Positions 51,471 through 59,071 of a DNA stretch of 64,000 nt are shown one piece after another; position 1 is the stretch's first letter; each line of letters opens with the position of its first letter. A program made the position numbers and the translations under genes. A model generated the notes under the pieces. It had not been told where the DNA came from. It did not search any database and saw nothing but the letters and a program-made list of their open reading frames with translations. Source of the DNA: Chryseobacterium suipulveris (GTDB lineage Bacteria > Bacteroidota > Bacteroidia > Flavobacteriales > Weeksellaceae); assembly GCF_022811685.1 (NCBI RefSeq), contig NZ_CP094532.1, positions 1,017,501 through 1,081,500 of the forward strand, read 5' to 3'.

Positions 51471-52040
51471 ATGAAGAAATTTCTCGTATTGTCCATGATG
51501 ATTCTGTCGGCAGTTGGCTTCTCTCAAAAACTCACCGAAAGTCAGAAATTCTGGATCAACCTCGAAAAACATTGCGGCAAATCGTATGAGGGAACTGTGA
51601 CCCAAGGTGGAAAAGAAGGTGACGGTTTTACAGGAAAGAAGCTGGTCATGCAGGTTTTGTCTTGCGAACCGAACCGCATCAGGATTCCGTTTTATGTCGG
51701 AGATGATAAATGCAGAACCTGGGTTTTATTTAAAAATGAAGAACAGATTTTGCGTTTGAAACACGATCATCGCCACGAAGACGGAACCGAAGATAAAGTC
51801 ACCCAATACGGCGGCGAAAATTCCAACCACGGTTTTGAAAACCTGCAGATGTTTCCCGCCGATAAAGAAACGGCACAGAGAATTTCTTACGCCTCAACCA
51901 ATTTATGGTGGATTACTTTAGATGAAAAGACTTTTACCTATAACCTTCGAAGGATCGGGAGCGACAGACTTTTTACAGCAACATTCGACCTCACAAAACC
52001 TGTAGAATTTAACGAAAAACCTTGGGGTTGGAAAGAATAG
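51471..52040 (+). CDS. conserved secreted hypothetical protein
   Basis: A signal peptide (MKKFLVLSMMILSAVGFSQ) precedes about 170 residues rich in His and Trp, including LKHDHRHEDGTEDKVTQYGG near residue 95 and the ending PVEFNEKPWGWKE. Two Cys pairs could form disulfides. I do not recognise the family by name. An alternative start at 51450 adds seven residues before the signal and is less likely. The gene runs with several small genes on the plus strand. Confidence 0.65.
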   Translation: MKKFLVLSMMILSAVGFSQKLTESQKFWINLEKHCGKSYEGTVTQGGKEGDGFTGKKLVMQVLSCEPNRIRIPFYVGDDKCRTWVLFKNEEQILRLKHDHRHEDGTEDKVTQYGGENSNHGFENLQMFPADKETAQRISYASTNLWWITLDEKTFTYNLRRIGSDRLFTATFDLTKPVEFNEKPWGWKE

Positions 52041-52081
52041 GGAAGTATTAAATTACTTTAAAAACTCAACCAAAAAAACAC

Positions 52082-52089
52082 TATTTTTG
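52082..52089 (+). promoter_or_regulatory. putative -7 promoter box TATTTTTG
   Basis: TATTTTTG lies 18 bases before the ATG at 52108. Confidence 0.45.
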
Positions 52090-52107
52090 TTATATAAAAA
52101 ACTTGCT

Positions 52108-52563
52108 ATGGAAAATGTTTTCGATGCAAAAACCGCTCAGAACTACATCGACAGAATCAACAAACTCACTCCCGAAACCCAGCGAAAGTGGGGGAAAATG
52201 TCCGCAGATCAGGTTTTAGCCCACCTCAATGTAGCGTACTCCTTTATCTTCGAACCTGAAAAAATGAAGAAGCCGAGCTTTATCGCCAAATTCCTGTTGT
52301 CGCGTTTTGTGAAACCAAAAATCGTGAACGACAAACCTTATAAGCAAAATCTACCGACAAGTCCGGTTTTCATAATCGGTGACCAAAGAAATTTTGAGGA
52401 AGAAAAGAAAAAACTGATCGGAAACATTCAGCGTGTGCAACAACTTGGGAAAGAAGCTTTCGATGGGAAGGAGAATTTGAGTTTCGGAGTGATGACTTCC
52501 CGGGAATGGAACAATATGCTCGCAAAACATCTCAACCACCACCTCGATCAGTTCGGCGTGTAG
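52108..52563 (+). CDS. DUF1569 (DinB-like) family protein
   Basis: This 151-residue DinB-superfamily protein has the DUF1569 layout: KMSADQVLAHLNVAYSFIFE near residue 36 and the C-terminal MTSREWNNMLAKHLNHHLDQ with F-G-V at the very end. The His residues in those blocks could bind a metal. Function is unknown. The start is the ATG at 52108, preceded by a TATTTTTG box. The gene is followed almost at once by a double-hairpin repeat. Confidence 0.8.
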   Translation: MENVFDAKTAQNYIDRINKLTPETQRKWGKMSADQVLAHLNVAYSFIFEPEKMKKPSFIAKFLLSRFVKPKIVNDKPYKQNLPTSPVFIIGDQRNFEEEKKKLIGNIQRVQQLGKEAFDGKENLSFGVMTSREWNNMLAKHLNHHLDQFGV

Positions 52564-52624
52564 AAATTCCCCTCCTTTGGAGGGGTGGCAAAAATTTTTA
52601 GAAAAATTTTTGACGGGGTGGTTT
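52564..52624 (+). repeat. double-hairpin element after the DUF1569 gene
   Basis: CCCCTCC-TTT-GGAGGGG (52569-52585) and CAAAAATTTTT-AG-AAAAATTTTTG (52589-52612) are two perfect hairpins followed by GACGGGGTGGTTT. The element starts right after the stop codon. To my recollection similar elements are common in Flavobacteriia. Confidence 0.8.
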
Positions 52625-52657
52625 AATAGTATCAGACAAAATCAAAAAAAAATCCAC

Positions 52658-52686
52658 CGTCATTGCGAGCGCAGTGAAGCAATCTG
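52658..52686 (+). repeat. short CATTGCGAG...AAGCAATC repeat
   Basis: CGTCATTGCGAGCGCAGTG followed by AAGCAATCTG is a short relative of the block at 15171-15222. Confidence 0.6.
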
Positions 52687-52718
52687 ATGATCTGATTCCT
52701 AAATCAAATAAAACCAAG

Positions 52719-53189
52719 ATGAAAAATATCCTTTTCCTGTTCCTTTTCCTTTCCAGTTTCGCATTCTCACAAATGCCGAATATCGAAAAAGTGTGGCTCA
52801 ACAACTCGAATCCCTACATCGGAACGATCGGCAATCAGAAGCAGGAGCTGAAAATGAAAATCAATATTTCTGAGCAGGACAGAAAGAATGACCAGGAATA
52901 TTTTGTCGCGGGTTACACGCTTGTTGACCGAACTTATTCCAAATTCGAGGGCAAAATCATCATTACAAAATACAAGAACGGCAGGAAAAGAAACGTCGTT
53001 TTCGGCGAATACGATTTCGCGGAAGAACCGACTGGAAAACATTCAGGAACACTGAAAGGGAAATTCATCTACACTTTCAACTGGAATCGTAAAACCGAAC
53101 AAATCGACAGTCAGTTCATCGAGTTCATCGGCGCCTGGACGAGTTACGACGGTACTTTGAACTACAGAACTAATATCAAAAACCAGTAG
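52719..53189 (+). CDS. secreted hypothetical protein
   Basis: A signal peptide (MKNILFLFLFLSSFAFSQ) is followed by a small beta-rich domain (ISEQDRKNDQEYFVAGYTLV, FEGKIIITKYKNGRKRNVVF, ending FIGAWTSYDGTLNYRTNIKN). No family was recognised. The pattern of a binding or stabilising domain with a final N-Y-R-T is seen in small flavobacterial exported proteins. I chose the ATG at 52719; the longer frame begins in a repeat. One base separates its stop from the next gene. Confidence 0.65.
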   Translation: MKNILFLFLFLSSFAFSQMPNIEKVWLNNSNPYIGTIGNQKQELKMKINISEQDRKNDQEYFVAGYTLVDRTYSKFEGKIIITKYKNGRKRNVVFGEYDFAEEPTGKHSGTLKGKFIYTFNWNRKTEQIDSQFIEFIGAWTSYDGTLNYRTNIKNQ

Positions 53190-53190
53190 A

Positions 53191-53598
53191 ATGTTAAGAA
53201 AAATTTTAGCGACTTTGGCGGGTCTCGTTGCCGCAAGTTTTGCAGTTGGATTGGTTCAGCAATTGGGGCATTATCTTTATCCGCTTCCCGCAGGAACAGA
53301 TCCCAACGATCCCGAAGCGATCAAAAACTATGTGCAGACCGCTCCGTTTATGGCCATCTTTTTCGTCATCATCTCTTACGCAGCGGGAGCTTTGACGGCG
53401 GGCTTTGTCTCAACTTTAGTGGCAAATGACCGCAAGAAAACATACGCTGCAATCTTAGGAATCGTCTTTCTCATCACGTCCATTTACATGATGATCACCA
53501 TTCCGTCGCCGATTTGGTTCTGGATTCTAGGAATCGCCGTTTGGGGACTGGTTTTCGTGGGATGGAAAATGGCGGTCTCACTTAAAAAGTCAAATTAA
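53191..53598 (+). CDS. small four-helix membrane protein of unknown function
   Basis: This 135-residue protein has four hydrophobic segments (residues about 5-25, 51-75, 83-103 and 107-128) and a short periplasmic loop LYPLPAGTDPNDPEAIKNYV. I do not recognise the family. It begins one base after the preceding secreted hypothetical, so they are co-transcribed. Its stop is followed at once by a purine-rich repeat block. Confidence 0.65.
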   Translation: MLRKILATLAGLVAASFAVGLVQQLGHYLYPLPAGTDPNDPEAIKNYVQTAPFMAIFFVIISYAAGALTAGFVSTLVANDRKKTYAAILGIVFLITSIYMMITIPSPIWFWILGIAVWGLVFVGWKMAVSLKKSN

Positions 53599-53604
53599 AC
53601 AAGA

Positions 53605-53906
53605 AACAAGTTAAAAGATAGAAGGCAAAAGAAACAAGAAAAAAGGCAAAAGAAAAAAGAGAAAAGAAAAAAGAGAAAAGAGAAAAGAGAAGAAGCAAGA
53701 CCAAAATGTTTTCCAAATTGAAACTTAAAACTCCCATCCCGAGAATGCTAGATGAAACCTGAAACTTGAAACTTGAAATGCGAAGCTTTCACGAACTCAA
53801 ATAAAAAAATAGATAAAATTGTGAGTAAACTCGAAACCAACTTCAAACCAACTTCAAACCTCAAACAATCTCAAACAACCTCAAACAATCTCAAACAATT
53901 TCAAAC
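53605..53906 (+). repeat. composite repeat block, copy X
   Basis: The 317-bp gap 53599-53915 is built of three modules: an A/G-rich stretch (AAAAGG, AAAAAAGAG units), a conserved core 53756-53830, and a TCAAACAATC 10-bp minisatellite to 53906. The core matches 62463-62537 in inverted orientation with about 6 mismatches in 75. No gene is present. Confidence 0.85.
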
Positions 53907-53915
53907 TTTTCTCCT

Positions 53916-54362
53916 ATGGCACAAGTAAATGCTTACCTCACTTTCAACGGCAACTGCGAAGAGGCGTTCAACTTCTACAAATCCGTTTTCGGCGGCGAAT
54001 TCCCGTTTATCGGCAGATTCGGCGATATGCCTCCTTCCGAACATGGCAAACAGATTTCCGAAGAAGACAAAAACAAAATCATGCACGTAACGCTCCCGAT
54101 TTCCCAGGAAACCGTATTGATGGGTTCCGACACCGGCGGCGAATGGGCATCCAATTTCAATGTGGGAAACAACATTTCGCTTTCCATCAACACCGACTCC
54201 AAAGAAGAGGCAGATCGCCTGTTCAACGGACTTTCCGAAGGTGGCAAAGTGACGATGCCGCTTGCTGAAACATTTTGGGGTGCCTACTTCGGAATGTGGA
54301 CCGACAAATTCGGCATCAACTGGATGGTGAATTACGACGATCCCGCGAAAATGCAGCACTGA
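53916..54362 (+). CDS. VOC family protein (PhnB/glyoxalase-like)
   Basis: This 148-residue vicinal oxygen chelate protein has the 3-demethylubiquinone-like arrangement: AYLTFNGNCEEAFNFYKSVF at the start, MHVTLPISQETVLMGSD in the middle and WGAYFGMWTDKFGINWMVNY at the end. Members bind metals or small molecules, and some give resistance to toxins or antibiotics, but this one has no assigned substrate. Its stop codon is followed immediately by a repeat element. Confidence 0.85.
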   Translation: MAQVNAYLTFNGNCEEAFNFYKSVFGGEFPFIGRFGDMPPSEHGKQISEEDKNKIMHVTLPISQETVLMGSDTGGEWASNFNVGNNISLSINTDSKEEADRLFNGLSEGGKVTMPLAETFWGAYFGMWTDKFGINWMVNYDDPAKMQH

Positions 54363-54473
54363 TTTTTTAGGAGCACGACGGTTCAGGTATTCTTAGGAAT
54401 CTCGGTCCCGCTTTTTTTGCGGCGGCGAAGCCACCGCAAAAAGGATTTCCGTTTCAATCGGGGCTAAAAGCAC
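54363..54473 (+). repeat. stop-adjacent interspersed element, copy 2
   Basis: It starts on the base after the VOC gene TGA with TTTTTTAGGAGC. It contains the hairpin TTTTTGCGG ... CCGCAAAAA, then CAAAAAGGATTTCCG and AATCGGGGCTAAAAGC. The 15-mer CAAAAAGGATTTCCG is identical in the copy at 61390-61544. Confidence 0.75.
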
Positions 54474-54523
54474 ATTTCACGATTTCTTTCAAAGCCCACA
54501 ATTCTTCAGACTTCCCAAAAACT

Positions 54524-54940
54524 ATGTCAGAAAACAAAACCAAACCCACCGAAATCAGCGTCGAGGAATTCATCAGAAATTCTGATCCAAACAAGGTCGA
54601 GGATTCTTTCGAACTCGTGATGATCATGGAGAAGCTTTCAGGCGAGAAAGCCACGATGTGGGGCCCTTCGATAATCGGTTTCGGGAACTACCACTACAAA
54701 TATGAAAGTGGGAGAGAAGGCGAGATGTGCAGGATTGGTTTCTCGCCACGCAAATCTGCATTTTCCCTTTACGTGCTTCATTGCGACGATTCCGAAAACG
54801 AGCTGATTTCCCAACTCGGCAAAATCAAAATGGCAAAAGGTTCATGCATCTACTTCAAAAAACTCGCTGATCTGAACACCGAAGTTCTTGAACAACTCAT
54901 TGTTCAGTCGCTGAAAAAAACTAAGGAACTTTACGGGTAA
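54524..54940 (+). CDS. DUF1801 domain-containing protein
   Basis: This 138-residue cytoplasmic protein matches DUF1801 (YdhG-like): MIMEKLSGEKATMWGPSIIG near residue 28, FGNYHYKYESGREGEMCRIG near residue 49 and FSPRKSAFSLYVLHC near residue 69, ending KMAKGSCIYFKKLADLN. The family has been linked to iron and stress regulation in other bacteria, but no enzymatic role is established. The gene is monocistronic. Confidence 0.82.
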   Translation: MSENKTKPTEISVEEFIRNSDPNKVEDSFELVMIMEKLSGEKATMWGPSIIGFGNYHYKYESGREGEMCRIGFSPRKSAFSLYVLHCDDSENELISQLGKIKMAKGSCIYFKKLADLNTEVLEQLIVQSLKKTKELYG

Positions 54941-54949
54941 TTTTTTTAT

Positions 54950-55095
54950 GACACAAAGAATCCGAAGAAGCCACAGAGAACACAAAGATTACTTATTTTC
55001 AAGAACGCTTCGCTCGTATAGGTTTGCGCAAGGATTTTCTTTGCCAAGCAACGCACCTTTGTGAACGAAAACTTTGTGATCTTCGTGCTAATTCT
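54950..55095 (+). repeat. ACACAAAG/CTTTGTG-bounded repeat upstream of an orphan sorting domain
   Basis: AACACAAAGATTACTT ... AACTTTGTGATC and an inner GAACGCTTCGCTCG hairpin resemble the ~150-bp element family (copies A-C) in layout. It directly adjoins the gene fragment at 55098. Confidence 0.5.
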
Positions 55096-55097
55096 TA

Positions 55098-55280
55098 GTG
55101 TACTTTGTGAAACGAAAAAGGTTCTCCCAACTGTATAACAGTGAAGGAAGACTGATTTCTTCTGGTAGCTTGAATTCTGGAAACAGCAGAATCAATGCTT
55201 CTCATTTGAAGAACGGAATGTATATTTTGCAACTTAAAAACGCGCAGGGAAATAGCGTGAAGAGTAAGTTGTTGAAGTAA
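55098..55280 (+). pseudogene. orphan T9SS type A C-terminal sorting domain
   Basis: From about 55122 the sequence reads LYNSEGRLISSGSLNSGNSR, then INASHLKNGMYILQLKNAQG and KSKLLK with a stop. This is the end of a type IX secretion sorting domain. There is no signal peptide, no cargo domain and no ATG; only a GTG at 55098 inside repeat-like sequence. It is most likely the surviving 3' end of a secreted protein gene, with its terminator intact. Confidence 0.7.
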
Positions 55281-55300
55281 ACTTCTAAAGTATGACAAAC

Positions 55301-55335
55301 AAAAATGACTGGAGCTAAAGCTTCAGTCATTTTTT
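55301..55335. terminator. bidirectional intrinsic terminator
   Basis: AAAAATGACTG and CAGTCATTTTTT pair, with an inner AGCT/AGCT stem, between the sorting-domain remnant and the convergent HxlR gene. Confidence 0.85.
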
Positions 55336-55342
55336 ATTGATT

Positions 55343-55711
55343 TTAATTAATCTTCACGGTTGCCATCAACTTCTGCAAATCCTCCATTTCGTTTTCTTCG
55401 TAGAGGTATTTCATCGACCAGTTGATAAAATCTTGAACTACCGGGAGCAATTCGAGCCCTTTTTCAGTAATGTTGTAGTGGAAAACCAGTTTGTTTCTAC
55501 TGCTTCTGGTTTTGGTGAGCATCCCTTCGGAAGTTAATTTTTCCAGTCGGTCAGATAGGGTGTTGGTCGCGATTTTTTCCTTCATTTGGGAGAGTTCTTT
55601 AAAAGTTGTTTTCCCGAACGCCGAAATATCGCGCAAAATTAATAGTGTCCACTTGTCACCCAAAATATCGAGACTTCTCGCTAAAGGGCAATTTGAACGG
55701 AATGTTATCAT
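55343..55711 (-). CDS. HxlR family winged-helix transcriptional regulator
   Basis: This 122-residue DNA-binding protein has the HxlR signature: the conserved early Cys in NCPLARSLDILGDKWTLLIL near residue 7, the recognition helix region FKELSQMKEKIATNTLSDRL near residue 36, and the wing KLVFHYNITEKGLELLP. In several HxlR proteins this Cys senses electrophiles or quinones. I start at the ATG at 55711 (MITFRSNCP); an upstream extension adds a tail without homology. It lies 100 bp from the thiolase gene on the same strand. Confidence 0.88.
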   Translation of the reverse strand: MITFRSNCPLARSLDILGDKWTLLILRDISAFGKTTFKELSQMKEKIATNTLSDRLEKLTSEGMLTKTRSSRNKLVFHYNITEKGLELLPVVQDFINWSMKYLYEENEMEDLQKLMATVKIN

Positions 55712-55815
55712 GTTATTGTTTTTACTCTTTAATCGCAAGTAATTAATTGATGAACAAATGTATAACAATAAAATAACAAATCTGTCATTTTATTTTGACG
55801 AAGTATGTTAAGTTT

Positions 55816-57033
55816 TTATTTGGATACATTTTCAAGGATTACAGCATATCCCTGTCCAACGCCGATACACATGGTGCAAAGCGCATATTTCTTACCGGTT
55901 TTCTGAAGTTCCAAAGCGCCAGAATACGTAATTCTCGTTCCACTCATTCCAAGTGGATGACCTAATGCGATGGCGCCACCGTTTACATTTACTCTCGGAT
56001 CATCATTAGCAATTCCCAATTCTTTCAGACAGGCGATGGACTGTGCCGCAAATGCTTCGTTCAGTTCAATAATTTCAATATCTTCGAGGGTTAAATTCGC
56101 TCTTTTCAATGCTAATTTTGTGGCTTCCACAGGTCCGATTCCCATAATTCTCGGTTCGGTTCCGGTAACTGCAGAAGTTACGATTTTTGCTAAAGGTTTC
56201 AGGTTATAATTTTTCACAGCTTCGTCGGAAGCGATGATTACAGCAGCAGCACCGTCATTCAATCCCGATGCATTTCCCGCGGTTACCGTGCCGTTTTCTT
56301 TTACGAAAGCAGCGCGCAGTTTTCCCAAAACTTCCATTGAAGTATTCGGTTTGATGAATTCATCCTGATTTACAACAATTGGTTCACCTTTTCTTTGTGG
56401 AATAACAATGTCTGAAATCTCCTCTGCCAATCTTCCGCTTTCCTGTGCTTTTTTAGCTTTCATCTGAGAATTCAGAGCAAATTCGTCCTGTTCTTCCCTT
56501 GAGATTTTATAAATTTCAGCCAAGTTTTCGGCAGTTTTTCCCATCGCTTCAGTACCGTACATTCTTTCCATTTCAGGATTGATGAAACGCCATCCAAAAC
56601 TTGAATCATACATTTTCTGTGTGGTATCAAAACCGTTTTCCGCTTTTGAGATGGCGTAAGGTCCACGTGTCATTCCTTCAACACCGCCTGCAATAAACAA
56701 ATCACCTTCATTCGATTTAATTGCTCTTGATGCCTGTGCAATCGCGCTCATTCCCGAAGCACAAAGTCTGTTCACTGTTTCTCCCGGAACAGTTACGGGA
56801 AGTCCGGCAAGCAAAAGTGCCATTCTCGCAACATTTCGGTTGTCTTCACCGGCTTGGTTTGCGCATCCAATGATAACATCATCGATTTTATCTAAAGGTA
56901 AATCCGGATTTTTTTCTACAAGACTTTTAATTACAGATGCAATTAAATCATCCGTTCTCACAGCGGCAAGACTTCCTTTGAAATTGCCGATTGCAGAACG
57001 TGTTCCGTCGATAATGTATGCGTTTTTGCTCAT
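55816..57033 (-). CDS. acetyl-CoA acyltransferase (thiolase), 3-oxoadipyl-CoA thiolase-like
   Basis: This 405-residue thiolase cleaves a 3-ketoacyl-CoA to acetyl-CoA plus a shortened acyl-CoA, or the reverse. The acyl-accepting Cys is in VNRLCASGMSAIAQ near residue 91, the His in NGGAIALGHPLGMSGTR near residue 357, and the second Cys in CTMCIGVGQGYAV near residue 389. Overall it resembles PaaJ/PcaF enzymes of aromatic breakdown. A CoA-transferase remnant lies 580 bp upstream on the same strand, which supports an old catabolic cluster. Substrate is inferred. Confidence 0.88.
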   Translation of the reverse strand: MSKNAYIIDGTRSAIGNFKGSLAAVRTDDLIASVIKSLVEKNPDLPLDKIDDVIIGCANQAGEDNRNVARMALLLAGLPVTVPGETVNRLCASGMSAIAQASRAIKSNEGDLFIAGGVEGMTRGPYAISKAENGFDTTQKMYDSSFGWRFINPEMERMYGTEAMGKTAENLAEIYKISREEQDEFALNSQMKAKKAQESGRLAEEISDIVIPQRKGEPIVVNQDEFIKPNTSMEVLGKLRAAFVKENGTVTAGNASGLNDGAAAVIIASDEAVKNYNLKPLAKIVTSAVTGTEPRIMGIGPVEATKLALKRANLTLEDIEIIELNEAFAAQSIACLKELGIANDDPRVNVNGGAIALGHPLGMSGTRITYSGALELQKTGKKYALCTMCIGVGQGYAVILENVSK

Positions 57034-57048
57034 AACTTATTATTGATT

Positions 57049-57579
57049 TTATTTCAAATTCTTTAGTTTATATTCGGCTTTCAGCCAATTTTTGTGCACG
57101 AAGCGTATCATGTAACCCGTTGTCACTACAACGATCAGTCCGATTAAACAGCCAATCAGTACAAAAGAAAATCTTTCGATTGAGGCAAGATAACCTTCGT
57201 CCGGTTTTTCAATAAGAATGATAATCACTGCGACAATGGCACTTCGTGATACACCAAGTAGTTTTATTGCGTTGCATATTATTGCGGTTACCGTAATTGC
57301 GATGATCGCTTTTATAAATAAGCTGAATGGCAAAAAAACTACGACGAAACCCGACAATGCTCCAATCAGATTGGCTTTTACACGTTCGGTAGTCAGTCTC
57401 GGAGAATCTTTTCCTTCCGGCGAAATCACCAACATTATAGAAAGCAATGCCCAAAAGAAATCATACTGCGGAAACTGTTTCATCAGAAAAAAACCGATGG
57501 AAAATCCGATAAGGCATCTTACAACAAAAATGACAATTGGTGAAAAAATAAAACTCCGGAAATCTCTTGCTGCATCCAT
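57049..57579 (-). CDS. FUSC-like inner-membrane protein
   Basis: This 176-residue membrane protein has about five hydrophobic segments and resembles one half of FUSC/aromatic acid exporter proteins: VVRCLIGFSIGFFLM near residue 19, YDFFWALLSIMLVISPEGKD near residue 39 and RVKANLIGALSGFVVVFLP near residue 66. It ends with a basic tail (HKNWLKAEYKLKNLK). It is 15 bases upstream of the thiolase gene and probably co-transcribed. Its transport role is inferred from the family only. Confidence 0.72.
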   Translation of the reverse strand: MDAARDFRSFIFSPIVIFVVRCLIGFSIGFFLMKQFPQYDFFWALLSIMLVISPEGKDSPRLTTERVKANLIGALSGFVVVFLPFSLFIKAIIAITVTAIICNAIKLLGVSRSAIVAVIIILIEKPDEGYLASIERFSFVLIGCLIGLIVVVTTGYMIRFVHKNWLKAEYKLKNLK

Positions 57580-57613
57580 AATCTGCTGTTAGCAATTCCC
57601 AAAAATAGTGATT

Positions 57614-57739
57614 TTATGCAAGTTTATCTTCAAATTTCGCCGAAGTTTTTTCTCTCACTTCTTCCAAAGTCGCTCCCGGAAGCAGTTCTGTGAGGGTCAG
57701 CTTTCCGTCGATAAATCTGAAAACTGCCAAATCGGTAAT
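57614..57739 (-). pseudogene. 3' remnant of a CoA-transferase subunit B gene
   Basis: The minus strand reads [20 protein letters not shown], then [16 protein letters not shown] and EDKLA with a stop. This is the C-terminal end of subunit B of 3-oxoacid/3-oxoadipate CoA-transferases (PcaJ/ScoB). The homology stops near 57739, where repeat-like sequence begins. There is no start or upstream domain. It sits just upstream of FUSC and thiolase, so a CoA-transferase plus thiolase pathway probably once existed here. Confidence 0.7.
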
Positions 57740-57744
57740 ATTTA

Positions 57745-57860
57745 AGATAAACAAAGGCGTATCTAAGATACTCAGCGATAATATTTATGATATATAAATC
57801 TGAAAAAATCCGTGTTATCTGTGCGAGAAAGAAATCTGCGTAATCCACGAAATCAGCGGG
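57745..57860. repeat. repeat-like stretch joining the CoA-transferase remnant to the hydrolase gene
   Basis: This AT-rich stretch includes AATCCGTGTTATCTGTGCG and AATCTGCGTAATCCACG followed by AATCAGCGGGAG, a motif style I recall as common between genes in Bacteroidota. It is non-coding and marks the break point of the remnant. Confidence 0.45.
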
Positions 57861-57863
57861 AGA

Positions 57864-58880
57864 TTATTCCTTTACAAATTCCAAAAGAGGCTGTATAAAT
57901 CGGTCAAAGACTTCGATGTGCGGTGAATGCCCGACATCGTCCAGTTCCACCAGTTTTGAACCTTTGATTTTCTTTTGGGTTTCTTTTCCGAGATTTTGGT
58001 ATTGTCCCATCAGTGGTTGAAGTTCTTTTGGAGCAAAAGCTTTGCCAATAGCGGTTCTGTCGCGGGTTCCGATGATGAGAAGGGTAGGAGCAGTGATTTT
58101 TTCGAAATCATAAACGACTGGTTGCGTGTAAACCATATCGGAAGTCAACGCTGCATTCCAGGCGGTGATTGGGAAGTCTTTATGCACCGTCCAACCTGCG
58201 AGAAGATTCAGCCATTTGTCGTATTCGGTTTTCCATTTTCCGTCGTAATAGAATTGGAGTTGGTAGTTTTTGTAGGATTCGTAAGTGTTTTTCAGTTCAG
58301 AAGCGTATTGTTTCTCGATGTTCTGATAAGGTGAAAAACGTTTGTAGTCTTCGAGTCCGATTGGATTTTCGAGGATTAACTTTTCTACATTTTCGGGATA
58401 CATTACTGCCATTCTTGAAGCGAGCATTCCACCCATGGAATGACCGAGAACCATGAATTTATCAATTTTCAAATCATCCATGATTGATTTTGTGTTTTCT
58501 GCCAACTGATGAAAACTGAACTGATATTGTTTCGGTTTTGATGATTTTCCGAAACCAATCTGATCGGGCATTACAACACGGAAACCTTCCTTGTTCAATG
58601 CTTTGGCAACAGATTCAAAATAATATCCGTTGAAGTTTTTTCCGTGAAGAAGTAGAATGGTTTTTCCGTTCCAGTTTGCAGGTTTTGCATCCATATAAAC
58701 CATTTTCAGTTCCTGTCCCTGGTTTTTTACAATTTTTGTGGTGGTTGGAAACGGATATTTAACCGTGGAAAGCTCAGCATCAAGCGGAGTGAGTTTGGAT
58801 AAATCTGCGGTGTTTTGTGCTTTGCAGGAAAACAGAAAAGCAAATGGTATTAATAAAGAAAGAAGGTTTGGGAATTTCAT
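57864..58880 (-). CDS. alpha/beta hydrolase lipoprotein
   Basis: This 338-residue hydrolase has a lipobox (PFAFLFSC). The fold is complete: oxyanion region ILLLHGKNFNGYYF near residue 74, nucleophile elbow VLGHSMGGMLASR near residue 144, acid region TLLIIGTRDRTAIGK near residue 265 and catalytic His in DDVGHSPHIEVFDR near residue 312. It resembles MhpC-type esterases and C-C bond hydrolases; the substrate is unknown. A TATTTTTG box lies upstream. Confidence 0.85.
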   Translation of the reverse strand: MKFPNLLSLLIPFAFLFSCKAQNTADLSKLTPLDAELSTVKYPFPTTTKIVKNQGQELKMVYMDAKPANWNGKTILLLHGKNFNGYYFESVAKALNKEGFRVVMPDQIGFGKSSKPKQYQFSFHQLAENTKSIMDDLKIDKFMVLGHSMGGMLASRMAVMYPENVEKLILENPIGLEDYKRFSPYQNIEKQYASELKNTYESYKNYQLQFYYDGKWKTEYDKWLNLLAGWTVHKDFPITAWNAALTSDMVYTQPVVYDFEKITAPTLLIIGTRDRTAIGKAFAPKELQPLMGQYQNLGKETQKKIKGSKLVELDDVGHSPHIEVFDRFIQPLLEFVKE

Positions 58881-58894
58881 AATTTGGATTTTTT

Positions 58895-58902
58895 CAAAAA
58901 TA
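58895..58902 (-). promoter_or_regulatory. putative -7 promoter box TATTTTTG
   Basis: On the minus strand TATTTTTG lies 14 bases before the hydrolase ATG. Confidence 0.45.
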
Positions 58903-59022
58903 CGAAAAAATGAGTTTGTTTTGCTTTGAAGCTTTCAGCACTCTGCAATCGGCTGATGGTTTCTATTCATCCCACAGCTTCACAATGAGCTATTGCTTTT
59001 TCGCTTTCTGCGCTTCACTTTT

Positions 59023-59062
59023 CTGAACCACTGAACCGCTGAACTACTGAACCACTGAACTA
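59023..59062 (+). repeat. 8-bp minisatellite CTGAACCA
   Basis: Five head-to-tail 8-bp units (CTGAACCA, CTGAACCG, CTGAACTA, CTGAACCA, CTGAACTA) lie just past the stop of the MBL-fold gene. Confidence 0.85.
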
Positions 59063-59071
59063 CTCGTCCAC

